Source: Mytilus edulis (Eukaryota; Mollusca; Bivalvia; Mytilida; Mytilidae). Taken from it: DNA of 64,000 nucleotides. The position numbers and the translations under genes are program-made. The notes under the pieces are model-generated. The model worked only from the letters and a program-made list of their open reading frames with translations. It did no database searches and was not told where the DNA came from. Position 1 is the first letter of the stretch, and every line of letters begins with the position of its first letter. Below are positions 22,317 to 33,180 of the stretch, one piece after another. The stretch is from assembly GCF_963676685.1 (NCBI RefSeq), contig NC_092354.1, forward strand, positions 12,530,746 to 12,594,745. Direction: 5' to 3'.

Positions 22317-24390
22317 AATAATATCTTTATTTAGAGATTGTAACTCATTTGGATTACACCAATTTACAATAAGGCTCTCTTAATACAATAATAATTACAT
22401 TAAAGATAAATAATGCATCAATAATAATGATAAATAAAGATTATATACAATTTAGAATACAATAAACAATTATGACGTTTACATTACAGAACAAATATGA
22501 TGGAAATGATAAAAGTACATAAGATTTGTAATTATCTTTAAATTCTGATACTATATTTGATTTTTTAATTGAATTAGGAAGAGCATTCCACACTTTATTG
22601 CCAGTGTTCGAAAAAGTAGACAACTCTGTATTAGGATTTGGAATTACAAAATTATCTGAGGATGAAAATCTCGTATTATATATTTGATTTGCAGAAGTTG
22701 ATAAAACAAGACTGGACATATATGAATAAGACTGGACATATATAATAAGGCTGGACATTTAAAAATACGGATCTAATACGTATCCTTGAGGTACACCCTT
22801 TTTGTTTTGTTTTTGTGCGTCTGATAATGTATTTGAAATAGATACTTTCTGATATCTGTCAGCCAAATAAAATCATTTCATAAAAATGTTTAGTAGATCT
22901 GAACGTAATGAATTCATGAATTTTCTTTTTTGATTTTAACCCTCTTTTGTGAAAAATGCCTACTGGATAATGGTCACTGATAGAATACTTTGGAACAGAT
23001 ATAAAATGAATATTATCCGGTTCAATGCTAAAAATATTGTCTACCAAAGTGGAAGATTTTTGTGTGACTCGAGTGGGAACTGAGACTTTTTGAGACAAGT
23101 TAAAAATGTTTTTTCAAATGTGACCATTTATCTCTGCTTGAATTCTTCTCGACGACAAATCAATATTAAAGTCACCCAAAATAATCATTTCCTTATCTTC
23201 AATATTGACATTTGTTAACATTAATTCAAATTTTGTAATCCACTATTACTATTTGGTGGTCTATAAATATTACCAAGTAATATAGATTTTTGATGAACAA
23301 AAATAATTTCGATCCACATGGATTCTATATCATCATATCGTCTTATTGCGTTAGAAACGTTAGAAATATAAATCAAAAACCCACCGCCAGATTTCCCAAT
23401 CCTTAATGTGTTAGAAATGTTAGAAATATAAATAAAAAACCCACCGCCAGATTTCCGAATTCTGTCTTTTCTGTTTGTACCATTTGATATATATTTCTTT
23501 ATTTTGGATAGAATCTGACAAAAATGTTTCACCGTGTATATTTATAGTAATGAACCGGATAATATCCAGCACATCTGTATTAGAATTTGATAGCAAATAT
23601 TTAATTTCAGAAAACTTTGGCAATATATGATTTATGTTGAAGTGACTTGTGTGTAAATATTAAAGGGTTTGTAAATGGAGATGATTTGGAATTTGATAAT
23701 ATAATATGTGTTGCAGTACATAAGTACAAAATAACAAAACTGACAAGATTTCCTGAAATAGAATTATATGTTTTGGTTGTAGAAAAGTTATTGGTTAAAA
23801 ATCCAGTACATTTTGTTGTTGAGTTGTTGTGTTGTTGAATGGTATACATATCCTCTGTGTTGACCTCACCGATTGAAAATTTGATTTGAGTTTCTCATGT
23901 ACAATTTGAGAATATATACAAAATGTTCACGCAAATGTTGTGGCTTAAAACTTTGACAACAGCAACATTTGTGATCATGGTCTGAAAATAAAGTAAGATT
24001 GGGCTGGTCTCCATATAGAAAGTCTAAAGTATTATCCAAAATTTCCACGGATAAGTAGACTCTTCATGGTCCGTTTATTTTGTATTTATTGGTGACCTTT
24101 GTCTTTCCACACAGGTAGGACTTCGAGCATCATGGTGCTAGGTTAGTCCTATTTAAAGAAACTGGCTTATTAGAGCTAGCTACTTGGTAATCTACTTCTA
24201 ACAGCGCTGTTCCAGGTGTTGGTTTATTTGTAGCTGGAATTCTTTCCCCTCTTTTTCGATTTGGTTTTTCTGTCACAGTTTTTGTTAAATCTTTGAAGTG
24301 AGATGATTTACAATTGACAGATATTAATAAACTCAATTGAAACGGCATTTAATTTGTCCCACAAGCTGTTGGATTTATTAATTAATGAAG
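22317..24390 (-). pseudogene. LINE relic M1 (endonuclease and RT fragments), minus strand
   Basis: Reading the minus strand from high to low coordinates: an unassigned 5' part (24348-23607). Next come endonuclease fragments with GGGFLIYIS and SILLGNIYRPPNSN (about 23460-23240), LGDFNIDL (about 23200), and PTRVTQKSSTLVDNIF plus SISDHYPV (about 23085-22960), the hallmarks of APE-type (EEP) nucleases. RT remains only as a short piece with the GVPQG motif (about 22800) and the C-terminal thumb-side block ending FSNTGNKVWNALPNSIKKS (about 22620). Most of RT, including the ADD box, is deleted. A ~66-bp internal tandem duplication doubles the GGGF(F/L)IYIS segment (23345-23455). The 3' end is ATAAAGATATTATTG plus an ATT microsatellite at 22303-22330, abutting the satellite edge. 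GVPQG with this thumb block fits the CR1/L2/Jockey side of LINE diversity (inference). Confidence 0.8.
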
Positions 24391-24505
24391 AAAATTGAAA
24401 ATTGAATGTTGAAAACGAATGTTTAATGTTGAAAAGTGAATGTTAAAAAAGAGAATGTTGAATGTTGAAAACCATTGTTGAAAATTAAAAATCGAATGTT
24501 CAAAA
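24391..24505. repeat. Short block of GAATGTTGAAAA satellite
   Basis: Consists of variants of GAATGTTGAAAAC. The piece from AATGTTTAATGTTGAAAAGT through CGAATGTTCAAAA (24418-24502) is repeated nearly identically at about 36048-36137, inside the large array. The same satellite lies at the equivalent 5' side of LINE relic M2 at 35036, so LINE and satellite were duplicated together. Confidence 0.85.
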
Positions 24506-24794
24506 TTTTGAAGATACCCGTGCAATAGGAGTAAGCAGTCTGAAATCTAAAACAGATCTTATTAATTCAAAGCTTAAAGACTTAGATGCCCAAGTAGAAT
24601 TAGCATGTCAAACCTGTATCAGTATCCGATGTCCGTAAACGTCTGGTTAATGCAGAAAAGGAATTAAAAACGGTAAACAAAAAACAGAAAACTTATTAGT
24701 AGTCAAGGTATGAACAGGAATGATACCTTGACTACTAACATAATAGGCCGTTGACTTACAAAAGTGTAAATTTCCAACTACAGCCACACCTGAT
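24506..24794 (+). other. Possible ORF1 relic and hairpin upstream of LINE RT
   Basis: From 24506, with one frameshift near 24615, a lysine/leucine-rich stretch can be read (SSLKSKTDLINSKLKDLDAQ, then VSDVRKRLVNAEKELKT). It looks like a coiled coil and could be the tail of a LINE ORF1; this is weak. At 24696-24738 lies a perfect hairpin: 15-bp arms TTAGTAGTCAAGGTA (24696-24710) and TACCTTGACTACTAA (24724-24738) with a 13-nt loop. The RT frame downstream is open back to a TAG at 24744. Confidence 0.4.
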
Positions 24795-27335
24795 GTGATT
24801 GAATCGTACTATTCTTGCATAGTCAGTGCTATAAAGAAAGCCGAAAAAGACACTTTACCGTATAAAAAGTTCAATCGCCACTCGAAACCGTATTGGAATC
24901 CGAACCTTACAGTTTTACGAGACTCGATGCGTAGTATTCGGAATGAATGGATAAACAATTGTCATTGTCATGATACAAACTGTGAGTTTTTTCAAAAATA
25001 CAAGTCTGCAAAACGAGAATTTCGTACAGCTTTAAGAAAAGCATTTGATGAATATGAAAGTAATTTAGCAAAAACTATTGAAAGTAACCTTGATATCGAT
25101 CAGAAAACGGTTTGGACAATCATAAATAATCGAAAAAAGAAATCAAGCGCTTGTAGTGCGTTAGTGAAAGATGGTGTGACTTATACCGACCCTAAAAAGA
25201 TCAACGATATCTGGCAATCTCATTTCCAAAATGTATTTTCTCCGTCGACATATACCGACCCGAAGCGTGAAACTGAAATTACCGAAAAAGTGTCATCTAT
25301 TCGCAAAATTGTCAACTGTGATCAGAACAACATTACATTTAAATTGTCAGATGTAAGTGAAATTTGTTCAAAACTAAAGAACAACAAAGCGTGTGGCCAC
25401 GACGGCTTGTTTTATGAGCACATACGATATGGCGGTAAATTACTTATAAAACACTTACATCACCTCTTCAACTTGTGTATCAAATGTGCGTACATTCCGA
25501 ACGACTGGAGAAAGAGTATGATAATACTTCTTTATAAAGGTGGAAACAAGCCAAAAACAGATACAAACTCATACAGAGGCATCTCGTTAGTGCCAAGTAT
25601 CACAAAGATCTTCGAGAAGATGGTCGACTTGCTACTTACCTTACTGCGTACTGACTTCCCGAATGTCCAACAGGTAGCTTACCAAAAACTCCTGTCTAGT
25701 TTAAATGCTTCATTCAACCTTAATGAAGTAACTTTTCATCACATAAAAAAGAACGGAACAGTTATAGTTGTTTTATTAGACAGCACTAAAGCATTTGACA
25801 CAGTACCTCCTGATGGATTACGTATTAAACTTTTTGAATATGGTGCGACCGGAAAATTATGGCTACTATTAGATAACATGTACACAGATTTATCAAGTGC
25901 TATTCTGTTTGGTGGAAAACTTTCGAAATGGTTTAAACTGAACCGTGGTGTGCGCCAAGGTAGTGCGTTGTCTGCCAAGTTATATCTGATCTTTATTAAC
26001 GATTTGATAAATGAACTTGAATCTAGCAACAAAGGAGCATTCTTATATGACGTTAATAGTAGTTCTCCCGTCCAGGCCGATGACATTTCTCTCATTGCCA
26101 CAAATCACGAATCTGCTCAGAAAATGGTATCAATATGTGAACAATATAGCGAATCATGGAGCTTCTCCTTTTCACCCGCGAAAAGCAAACTTCTTCAATT
26201 CGGCAAAAAACTAACAGGTCCAGATATATTCCTATACAACGAACCTATTCTATCAGTTAAAAGTGCAACACATGTTGGTATTTCACTAGACACTTCGATG
26301 AAAACAATGGATCGTACATTAAAAGCGTGTCGAACATTAAGAGCAACCACTGCGTCTGTGATTCGCTCTGGTATTCATCATGCTGTTCTCAACCCTATAG
26401 TATGTGCAAAAATTATTCGCCAAGTATGCTACCCAAAAGCTCTTTACGGATGCGAGATTTGGGGTAAGCTGTCTAAAACAGAAACACTTATGTTAGAACG
26501 AACGCATCACTATGTTTGCAAGTTCATTCAAGGATTACCTAGACGGACAAGAACTGATATGTGCCTTTCTCTCATTGGCTGGTTAAACCTAGACAGTTTT
26601 ATTAATGAACGCAAGTTACTGTTCTTCGGACGAATTTGTAATTTACCACAAAGAGCAATTTCATTTCGTATTCTCGTACGTAAACTTTTTGAACTCAAGT
26701 ATTTCAATCAAGAGTATACCAATTGTGCATCGGATTTTTCAAAGGACTGTGTGGATATACTCTACAAATACCATTTATCGGACTATTTAACAAAGTTTAT
26801 GGATAGCGGACATTTTCCGTCTCAGCGTATATGGAAGCGAATAGTTCACAGATCTATTTTTGAATATGAACTTAAGGAATGGCAACAACGTATAAATATA
26901 GATAGTGACTTTAACATTTTCAAGAAGATACATAAAGTATTTCAGCCTCATCCTGCATGGACAGTTGCATTAGACTTTCCGTATTTGCGTAAACAGGCAA
27001 ATTACATAGTATCCCTGTGTTGTTTGGTCCACAATACGAACAGTGATAGTATTTTATGTGATAAATGTGGTAAACTTTTCACCGACCCGTGTATTCACGC
27101 AATTTCTTCGTGTGATTATTTATCCGACATTCGAGATGAATTCTGGTGCGAGCTACTATGCTTAAACCCAATAACTTTCAGTGCCTTTCTTGGATCCTTA
27201 GATGATGAAGATTTCTGTTACATTTTACTCTCATGCGAAACTGAATTTGAACTAGACTGTGTGCAGAAAAAGCGTTTTCAATTTTTATGCGTCAAATATG
27301 TTTACAGATTTTGCAAAACATTTACTCATTCCTAA
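24795..27335 (+). CDS. Non-LTR retrotransposon reverse transcriptase, uninterrupted
   Basis: An 846-codon frame with no internal stop, open upstream to about 24747; the annotated first codon is GTG, so the true protein probably starts earlier and is 5'-truncated. The N-terminal ~190 residues form the linker usual between endonuclease and RT (KPYWNPNL, FQKYKSAKREF, IWQSHFQNVF). RT motifs in order: KNNKACGHDGL, YRGISLVPSITKIFEKM, the catalytic D329/D335 in LDSTKAFD, G385 of GVRQG, and A428-D429-D430 (VQADDISLIA). The C-terminal part includes FFGRI and a zinc-knuckle-like C755-x2-C758-x9-H768-x4-C773. An endonuclease domain is missing at this copy. It would copy its own RNA by target-primed reverse transcription if complete. 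Clade not assigned; R1/I/Jockey-type elements are the alternatives. A TAA ends it at 27333. Confidence 0.9.
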   Translation: MIESYYSCIVSAIKKAEKDTLPYKKFNRHSKPYWNPNLTVLRDSMRSIRNEWINNCHCHDTNCEFFQKYKSAKREFRTALRKAFDEYESNLAKTIESNLDIDQKTVWTIINNRKKKSSACSALVKDGVTYTDPKKINDIWQSHFQNVFSPSTYTDPKRETEITEKVSSIRKIVNCDQNNITFKLSDVSEICSKLKNNKACGHDGLFYEHIRYGGKLLIKHLHHLFNLCIKCAYIPNDWRKSMIILLYKGGNKPKTDTNSYRGISLVPSITKIFEKMVDLLLTLLRTDFPNVQQVAYQKLLSSLNASFNLNEVTFHHIKKNGTVIVVLLDSTKAFDTVPPDGLRIKLFEYGATGKLWLLLDNMYTDLSSAILFGGKLSKWFKLNRGVRQGSALSAKLYLIFINDLINELESSNKGAFLYDVNSSSPVQADDISLIATNHESAQKMVSICEQYSESWSFSFSPAKSKLLQFGKKLTGPDIFLYNEPILSVKSATHVGISLDTSMKTMDRTLKACRTLRATTASVIRSGIHHAVLNPIVCAKIIRQVCYPKALYGCEIWGKLSKTETLMLERTHHYVCKFIQGLPRRTRTDMCLSLIGWLNLDSFINERKLLFFGRICNLPQRAISFRILVRKLFELKYFNQEYTNCASDFSKDCVDILYKYHLSDYLTKFMDSGHFPSQRIWKRIVHRSIFEYELKEWQQRINIDSDFNIFKKIHKVFQPHPAWTVALDFPYLRKQANYIVSLCCLVHNTNSDSILCDKCGKLFTDPCIHAISSCDYLSDIRDEFWCELLCLNPITFSAFLGSLDDEDFCYILLSCETEFELDCVQKKRFQFLCVKYVYRFCKTFTHS

Positions 27336-27575
27336 TTAACAATGTGAATTAAGTTCAAAGTTTTTTCTCAATCCGAATTAACAATGTGAATTAAGTCGAA
27401 AGTACTTTCAATTATTATTATTATTTTTTTTTTTCCGTTCGTGTGTTTTTTTTTTTTTGTTTTTTTTTTTTTTGTGTATTCCAATTTGTACATATTGTTA
27501 TGCAATAATATTGTATTGGTATCACTATCTCTCCTTAGGGAGGCTAATAAAGATATATTATTTACATCATTTATT
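27336..27575 (+). other. 3' untranslated region of the LINE
   Basis: Contains a two-copy phrase (CTAATTAACAATGTGAATTAAG at 27332-27353 and a second near 27376-27395), long T-runs (27427-27473), a small hairpin CTCC-TTAG-GGAG (27531-27542), and AATAAA at 27546-27551 near the presumed end. The relic on the minus strand at 22.3 kb ends with a similar ATAAAGATAT sequence, so this may be the shared 3' end recognised by the RT (inference). Confidence 0.55.
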
Positions 27576-29319
27576 TTCCTTATTTGTTAGCTTCTTTGTT
27601 CTCAACCAATGTTAATGGGGTAACCTTTTTAACAATTTCTGAATAAGTTTTCTGTTGTCCTTATGGGAGATTTCAATTGTAAAATTGAAGGTCCAAGATA
27701 CACGTTCGATTATGATAAACGAAGTGACAGTTTTCGATCATTTATGCAGGAATGTAATCTGCGTTCTCTACATCTGGAAACAAATGGAATTGGACCAGTT
27801 TGTACCTTTCAGTCCTATCAAGGAGGACCAAAAACCGCCATTGATCATATAATTGTTAGCATTGAAAATCTAACCAAATTTTAAAAAATCCAAGTCCCTG
27901 ATATATGTTTAATGTTTCAGACCATAAGCCCATTAGATGTTCGTTTGCCCTATCGGACAATACAAACTATGTATCTAAAGACGACGATCTTACTGCTCAA
28001 AAGCGTATATTATGGACTAAAGCTGTACAGAACGGTGCTATTACCGACTATTCCTTTGCCGTGTCACAATTCTTATGGGACATTAAATCACGAACTGCTA
28101 CTTCGGCTAATATTGAACAATACTACAGCGATTTCGCTAAATAGTCGATGCTATTTTGAGAGCCGATATGGAAACTCTTCCCGGTAAACAGTACGTAAAA
28201 CATTTAACACCGTATTGGACAGACTGTGAAAGAATATCATACAATTATGAGATTACAACGTCGAACATGGATTGAGAATGGTAAATTTCATGACCGTAAT
28301 GACAAACATTACATTGATTACAAAAGCGCTAAACTGAATTTTAGAAAACAGCTTGAGCTAGCATATGAAAACTACATTAGTGAAATAAATCGTAAAATCG
28401 AAGAATCTGTCGACTGTGATCAACGTTTTGTGTGGTCTGTGATAAAAGTGGACGCAAAAGTGAATCGCATTGTCAACAATTAAATATTAGCAGTATTCAA
28501 CTCTTTTCTTCAGACGAAATACGTGACGGTTGGGTGACTCATTTCCAATCTGTATTCAGTGTCGATAGCAACTTGATCAACCCTGTGAATGAAAAAGCTA
28601 TCGATAATACTATCAACGACTTGTTAGAAACTGTCCGTACAAACACAAACGAAAATATCGAGGAATTTACTTTCGACGAACTATATAAACTTTGTGACAA
28701 TTTGCCGTGTAACAAATCTTCAGGGTTAGATGGAATCTGTTACGAACATTTGAAATACGGCGGAAAGCTACTTCATCGTCATCTTTGTAGTTTGTTTAAT
28801 CTTGTATTGGAAACATGCTACACACCGATAAGCTGGAAAGACAATTGTATCATACCTCTATTCAAAGGTGGAAACAAATCAAAGTCTGATCCGAATTCAT
28901 ATCGGGGAATTTCTCTTCTGTGTAGCATATCAAAACTGTTTGAAAAGGCACTATATACTCGTTTACCATCGCTTCATCACAACTTTCCACACCTATCACA
29001 AGTTGCCTACCAGAAGACATTATCTAGCATACATGCAAGTTTTAACATGCAAGAAGTGGTACACCATAACTTAGAGCGTCATAGCAATATTATCGTCACA
29101 TTTCTGGACAGCATGAAAGCATTTGATATTCTATGGCACAAAGGACTATTACTTAAGTTGTATATATATGGAGTTCGGGGTTTAACTTGGCTGTTGATCT
29201 ATGAAATGTACCAGAACATGCGAAGCTGTGTGCAATTTAAAGGAAAGTGTTCAAAATGGTTCAACCTCAAAAAAGGCGTAAGACAAGGTGGAGTGCTGTC
29301 TGCTGTTTTTTATTTAGTG

Positions 29320-30220
29320 TTCGGATGTTTTTTATTTACTATTCGGATGTGTCTACTTTTGTGTTTCAAATGTCTGGTTATGTAAATGTATTTCAGTTGT
29401 TTCCTGTAATTAGTTAATACTTCAGCTTTATCATGTACATCTTTTGAATATTCATTTTATTAAATTTACTGTTTGCAAAAGTATAAATTACTCTAAATTA
29501 TAGGGATTTTTTGGTAACTTAACAGAAAACCCTTGCCGTTTTTGGCACAACCTTTTTGATCTTTTGGTCCTCGATGCTGTTCAACTTTGTACTCGTTTCG
29601 GCTTTCAAACTTTTGTATCTGTGCGTCACACATAGGTCTTGTGTGGACAAAATACACTTCTGGCGTATTAAAATTTTGAACTTGTTGCCTTTTGTTGGCT
29701 GTTGTTCGTGTGATTCTTTGTCAATTGTGTTCTCCAATTTATTTATATTGTAGTCCTGTGTTGTCATTTTGATGTTATATTTCACATGGCCATAAAAGTG
29801 CGAGGTTTGGCATGCCACAAAACCAGGTTCAACCCACCATTTTTTCCTTTAAAAATGCCCTGTACCAAGTCAGGAATATGGTCATTGTTATATTATAGTT
29901 CGTTTCTGTGTGTATTACATTATAACGTTGTGTCGTTTGTTTTCTCTTATTTTTGAGTGTAAATTCACATTGCGATAAGACGTGTCACGGTACTTGTCTA
30001 TCCCAAATTCATGTATTTGATTTTGATGTTATATATATATATATATATATGTTATATTTGTTATTCTCGTGGGATTTTGTCTATATGTGTTACATTTTAG
30101 TGTTATGTCGTTGTTTTCCTCTTGTATTTAATGCGTTTCCCTCGGTTTTAGTTTGTTATCCCGATTTTGTTTTTTGTCCATGGATTTATGAGTTTTGAAC
30201 AGCGGTACACTACTGTTGCC
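29320..30220 (+). mobile_element. Nested dispersed repeat splitting the LINE RT
   Basis: The LINE frame stops matching after TTTTTATTTAGTG (29319) and resumes at TTTATTCATTAATGATCTT (30221). The insert carries AGAAAACCCTTGCCGTTTTT (29524) and the block shared with 1240-1610 (CTGTACCAAGTCAGGAATAT at about 29861 onward, ending TACTGTTGCC). It includes an (AT)10 microsatellite at 30031-30050. The shared right end with the 1.2-1.6 kb copy shows where the element ends. No transposase is visible, so mobilisation is unexplained. Confidence 0.85.
30031..30050. repeat. (AT)10 microsatellite
   Basis: Ten uninterrupted AT dinucleotides within the nested repeat. The related copy at 1.2-1.6 kb lacks the expansion. 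Confidence 0.95.
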
Positions 30221-30675
30221 TTTATTCATTAATGATCTTCTTAGACAATTAGATGAAAGTCCTTATGGAAGTATGCTATTCAATCTTCGCGTAAGCAGTA
30301 CCATACAAGCGGACGACATCGCTCTTATATCTACAACATCAAAAGGTATGAAAACTTTGATAGATATTTGCCAAACATATAGCGAAAATTGAGGCTTCAG
30401 ATTCTCATCAGAAAAAAGTGAAGTACTGAAATTTTGTTCTTCAAAATGTGCTACCATAAGTCAACCATTGAAACTTTACGGAGTAGTAACATCAACCAAG
30501 CATGTTTGAATTATATTAAATGCCGAATGTAAGAGCATGTCAAGAACTTTAAATGCATGCCGAATTTTTCGTGCAACTGCGTTATCTGTAATGAAATCCG
30601 GAATACACCCATCCTTCCTCAATCCATTAACGTGCTCCAAAATAGTATTTCAGATGTGTTATCCAAAGGCAATGT

Positions 30676-30914
30676 TTAAATTTCCTGTTTACAAAACTTT
30701 GAATTTTTCAAAAACTAAGGATTTTCTTATCCCAGGCATAGATTACCTTAGCCGTATTTGGCACAACTTTTTGGAATTTTGGATCCTCAATGCTCTTCAA
30801 CTTTGTACTTGTTTGGCTTTATAAATATTTTGATATGAGCGTCACTGATGAGTCTTATGTAGACGAAACGCGCGTCTGGCGTACTAAATTATAATCCTGG
30901 TACCTTTGATAACT
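30676..30914 (+). mobile_element. Second nested dispersed repeat in the LINE
   Basis: The LINE frame breaks within the codons after CYPKAM and resumes at about 30915 with GCTTGTGAGCTTTGGTATGG, matching CEIW in the intact copy. The insert contains GGCATAGATTACCTTAGCC, TTTGGCACAACTTTTTGGAA, GAGCGTCACTGATGAGTC and AAACGCGCGTCTGGCGTAC, which I recognise as a very common mussel repeat. It is related to 29524-29670 (TTTTTGGCACAACCTTTTTG), so two relatives sit in the same host element. Confidence 0.85.
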
Positions 30915-31807
30915 ATTTGCTTGTGAGCTTTGGTATGGTCTTTCAAATACTGAATTAACAATGTTAGAACGTTCTCACAAATATATATGTAAATAATTCA
31001 AGGGCTTCCTGCACGAACACGATCCGACAAGTGCACAAGCCTACTCGATTGGCTTCCTGTGGAGTGCTATATTGACAAGTGCAAGTTACAATTTTTTGGA
31101 AGATTATGTAGAATGGACAATAACTTATTACCAAAACGTATACTATTACTACGACTTTTAGAATTTAGAAACAAATGTGTCAAAAAGCAAGATGGTTTTG
31201 TACCTGATCTAATCAGAATAGCCGTTAAATACGATTTGATAAACTTTGTTGAAGATTTCGTGAAATCAGGCAGCTTCCCAAGTAAAGCTGTATGGAACAG
31301 ATATATTTCCATTTCCATAGCGAATTCTGAAAACAACAGATGGCAACAAAGAATATCAGTTGACAGTGATTTGAAATTTTCCGTAAAATTCACAAACACA
31401 TTGTACCACACAGAGCTTGGGTCATTGCTAAAACTAATCCTAACTTCAGAGAAGGAACTTAATATATTGTTGACCTATGTTCCGTCATCCGAACAGAAGA
31501 GTCGCCTCTCTTATGCGATAAATGTGGAAAGTTTTTCTATAACGTTATTGAACATATCATGTGTGTATGCGATCGTCTATCAGACTTAAGAGCGAAGCTT
31601 TGGGAGGACTGAATAAGTATTAATCCGATTGTGTTCAGTGTGTATCTAGACAATCTAACTTCATCCACATTCACAGCAACACTTTTGTCATGTTATACGG
31701 AATATGATCTGGATAATTATAACAGTATTTATTTCTCAAAAACTTGTATTACACATGTTCAACGGATGTGCAGCGTTTTTTATAACAGTTAACTTACCTT
31801 CTGAAAT

Positions 31808-32045
31808 ATTATCATTTACTTTAAAGTGACATTCAACTGATTCAGTATTATCATTTACTTTAAAGTGACATTCAACTGATTCAGTATTATCATTTACTTT
31901 AAAGTGACATTCAACTGATTCAGTATTATCATTTACTTTAAAGTGACATTCAACTGATTCAGTATTATCATTTACTTTAAAGTGACATTCAACTGATTCA
32001 GTATTATCATTTACTTTAAAGTGACATTCAATTGATTCAATCACT
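31808..32045 (+). repeat. 39-bp minisatellite, six copies
   Basis: ATCATTTACTTTAAAGTGAC starts at 31811, 31850, 31889, 31928, 31967 and 32006, exactly 39 bp apart. The units are almost identical; only the last differs (CAATTGATTCAATCA). As 39 is a multiple of three, the minus strand shows a 114-codon frame of a 13-residue repeat (ECHFKVNDNTESV). I consider it a consequence of the repeat, with no promoter or domain to support a gene. It begins directly after the end of the LINE relic. Confidence 0.95.
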
Positions 32046-32169
32046 CTTGTCAATATATGACATTTAAATAATTTAATCACTCTGATGTCTTGACCAATAT
32101 GTAAATATTATTATTGTACAAAACTGTTTAATACATGCAAAATCTTCGATAAGAAGGATAAAGTTGATA

Positions 32170-33180
32170 TATATAAATGTTGAATTTTGAAAATTGAATG
32201 TTGAAAAAGTATGTTAAAAATTGAATGTTGAAATCGAATGTTGAATTTTGAAAACCATTGTCGAAATTTTTTCAATTATGAATGTTGAAAGATGAAAACG
32301 AATGAAGAACGTTGAAAAAGAATGTTAAATGTTTTGAAAGCAGATGTTGAATTTTGAAAACCATTGTTGAAAATTGAAAATCTAATGTTGAATGTTGAAA
32401 ATTGAAAATGAAATGTTGAAAGCTAATGTAAAATGTTGGAAACGAATGTTAAATGTTGAAAATTGATTGTCAAAAACACAAATGTTGAATTTTGAAAACC
32501 ATTGTTAAAAATTAAATCCAATGTTAAAAACAAATTTGGAATGTTAGAAATGAATGTTGAATGTAAAGAACGAATGTAGAATGTTGAAAATTGAACGAAT
32601 GTTGAATTTTGAAATCCATTGTTAAAAATTGAAAATCGAATGTTGGAAACTAAGTCTGAATGTTGGAAACGAATGTTGAATGTTGAAAATTGAATGTTTA
32701 AAACGAATGTTGAATTTTGAAACTATTGTTGAAAATGTGTGAAAATCGAATGTTGGAAACTATAGTATGTTGGGAACTAATTTTTAATGTAATAAAAACG
32801 AATGTTGAATGTAATAAATTGAATGTTGAAAGCAAATGTTTTAATTTGAAAACCATTGTTGAAAATTGAAAATCAAATATTGAAAACCAGTTTGGATACG
32901 TTTAAAACGAATGAAAAGTGAGTGTCATAAAGGAATGTTAAATTTTAAAACATTGTTAAAAATTGAAAATCGAATGTTGAAACATTTAAAACGAGTGTCA
33001 TAAAGGAATGTTAAATTTTTAAAATTTGAAAACTAATTTTGAATGTTAGAAACTAATTTTGAATGTTAGAAACTAATTTTGAATGTTGAAAACAAAATTT
33101 AAAAATTAACTGTTGATAACGAATTTTAAATTTTGAAACCCTTGTTGAAAATTGAAAATCGAAAATCCCCATATTGAACG
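32170..33180. repeat. GAATGTTGAAAA satellite, block 1
   Basis: Degenerate head-to-tail variants of (G/A)AATGTTGAAAA(C/T/A), often in the order AACGAATGTTGAATTTTGAA, AACCATTGTTGAAAATTGAA, AATCGAATGTTG. About 32190-33140 recurs with the same variant order at about 39520-40540 (shared oddities such as CATAAAGGAATGTTAAAT and GATTGTCAAAAAC), so a ~1-kb segment was duplicated. Confidence 0.9.

Larger units (their letters stand above)
27640..31791 (+). pseudogene. Second LINE of the same type, broken and split by insertions
   Basis: Starts inside the endonuclease: MGDFNCKIEG (27663), IDHIIVS (about 27840), and SDHKPIRCS in another frame (about 27917). It then follows the same order as the intact copy: KSAKLNFRKQ (28325), THFQSVFS, NKSSGLDGICYEHLKYGGK (about 28710), YRGISLLCSISKLFEKA, LDSMKAFD (about 29105) and GVRQG (29277). 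After an insertion (29320-30220) it resumes with FINDLLRQLDES and QADDIALIS. A second insertion (30676-30914) precedes CELWYGLSN and TMLERSHKY. It ends with CDKCGKFF (about 31515) and a tail to about 31791. Frameshifts (about 27900, 28150-28220, 28480, 31410, 31590) and a TGA replacing a conserved Trp codon (30390) make it non-functional. It is clearly diverged from the neighbouring intact copy, so it is a separate subfamily rather than a recent duplicate. Confidence 0.9.

Noticed and set aside
25739..26101. 120-codon minus-strand ORF within the LINE RT
   Set aside because: Antisense shadow of the RT catalytic region; the plus-strand frame carries all conserved motifs.
31811..32044. Possible CRISPR array
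   Set aside because: Copies are contiguous with no variable spacers, and the window is clearly eukaryotic. The same reasoning excludes CRISPR for the 34-bp and 187-bp arrays.
31736..32080. 114-codon frame with a 13-residue repeat (ECHFKVNDNTESV)
   Set aside because: Exact product of the 39-bp minisatellite; the flanks have no coding character.
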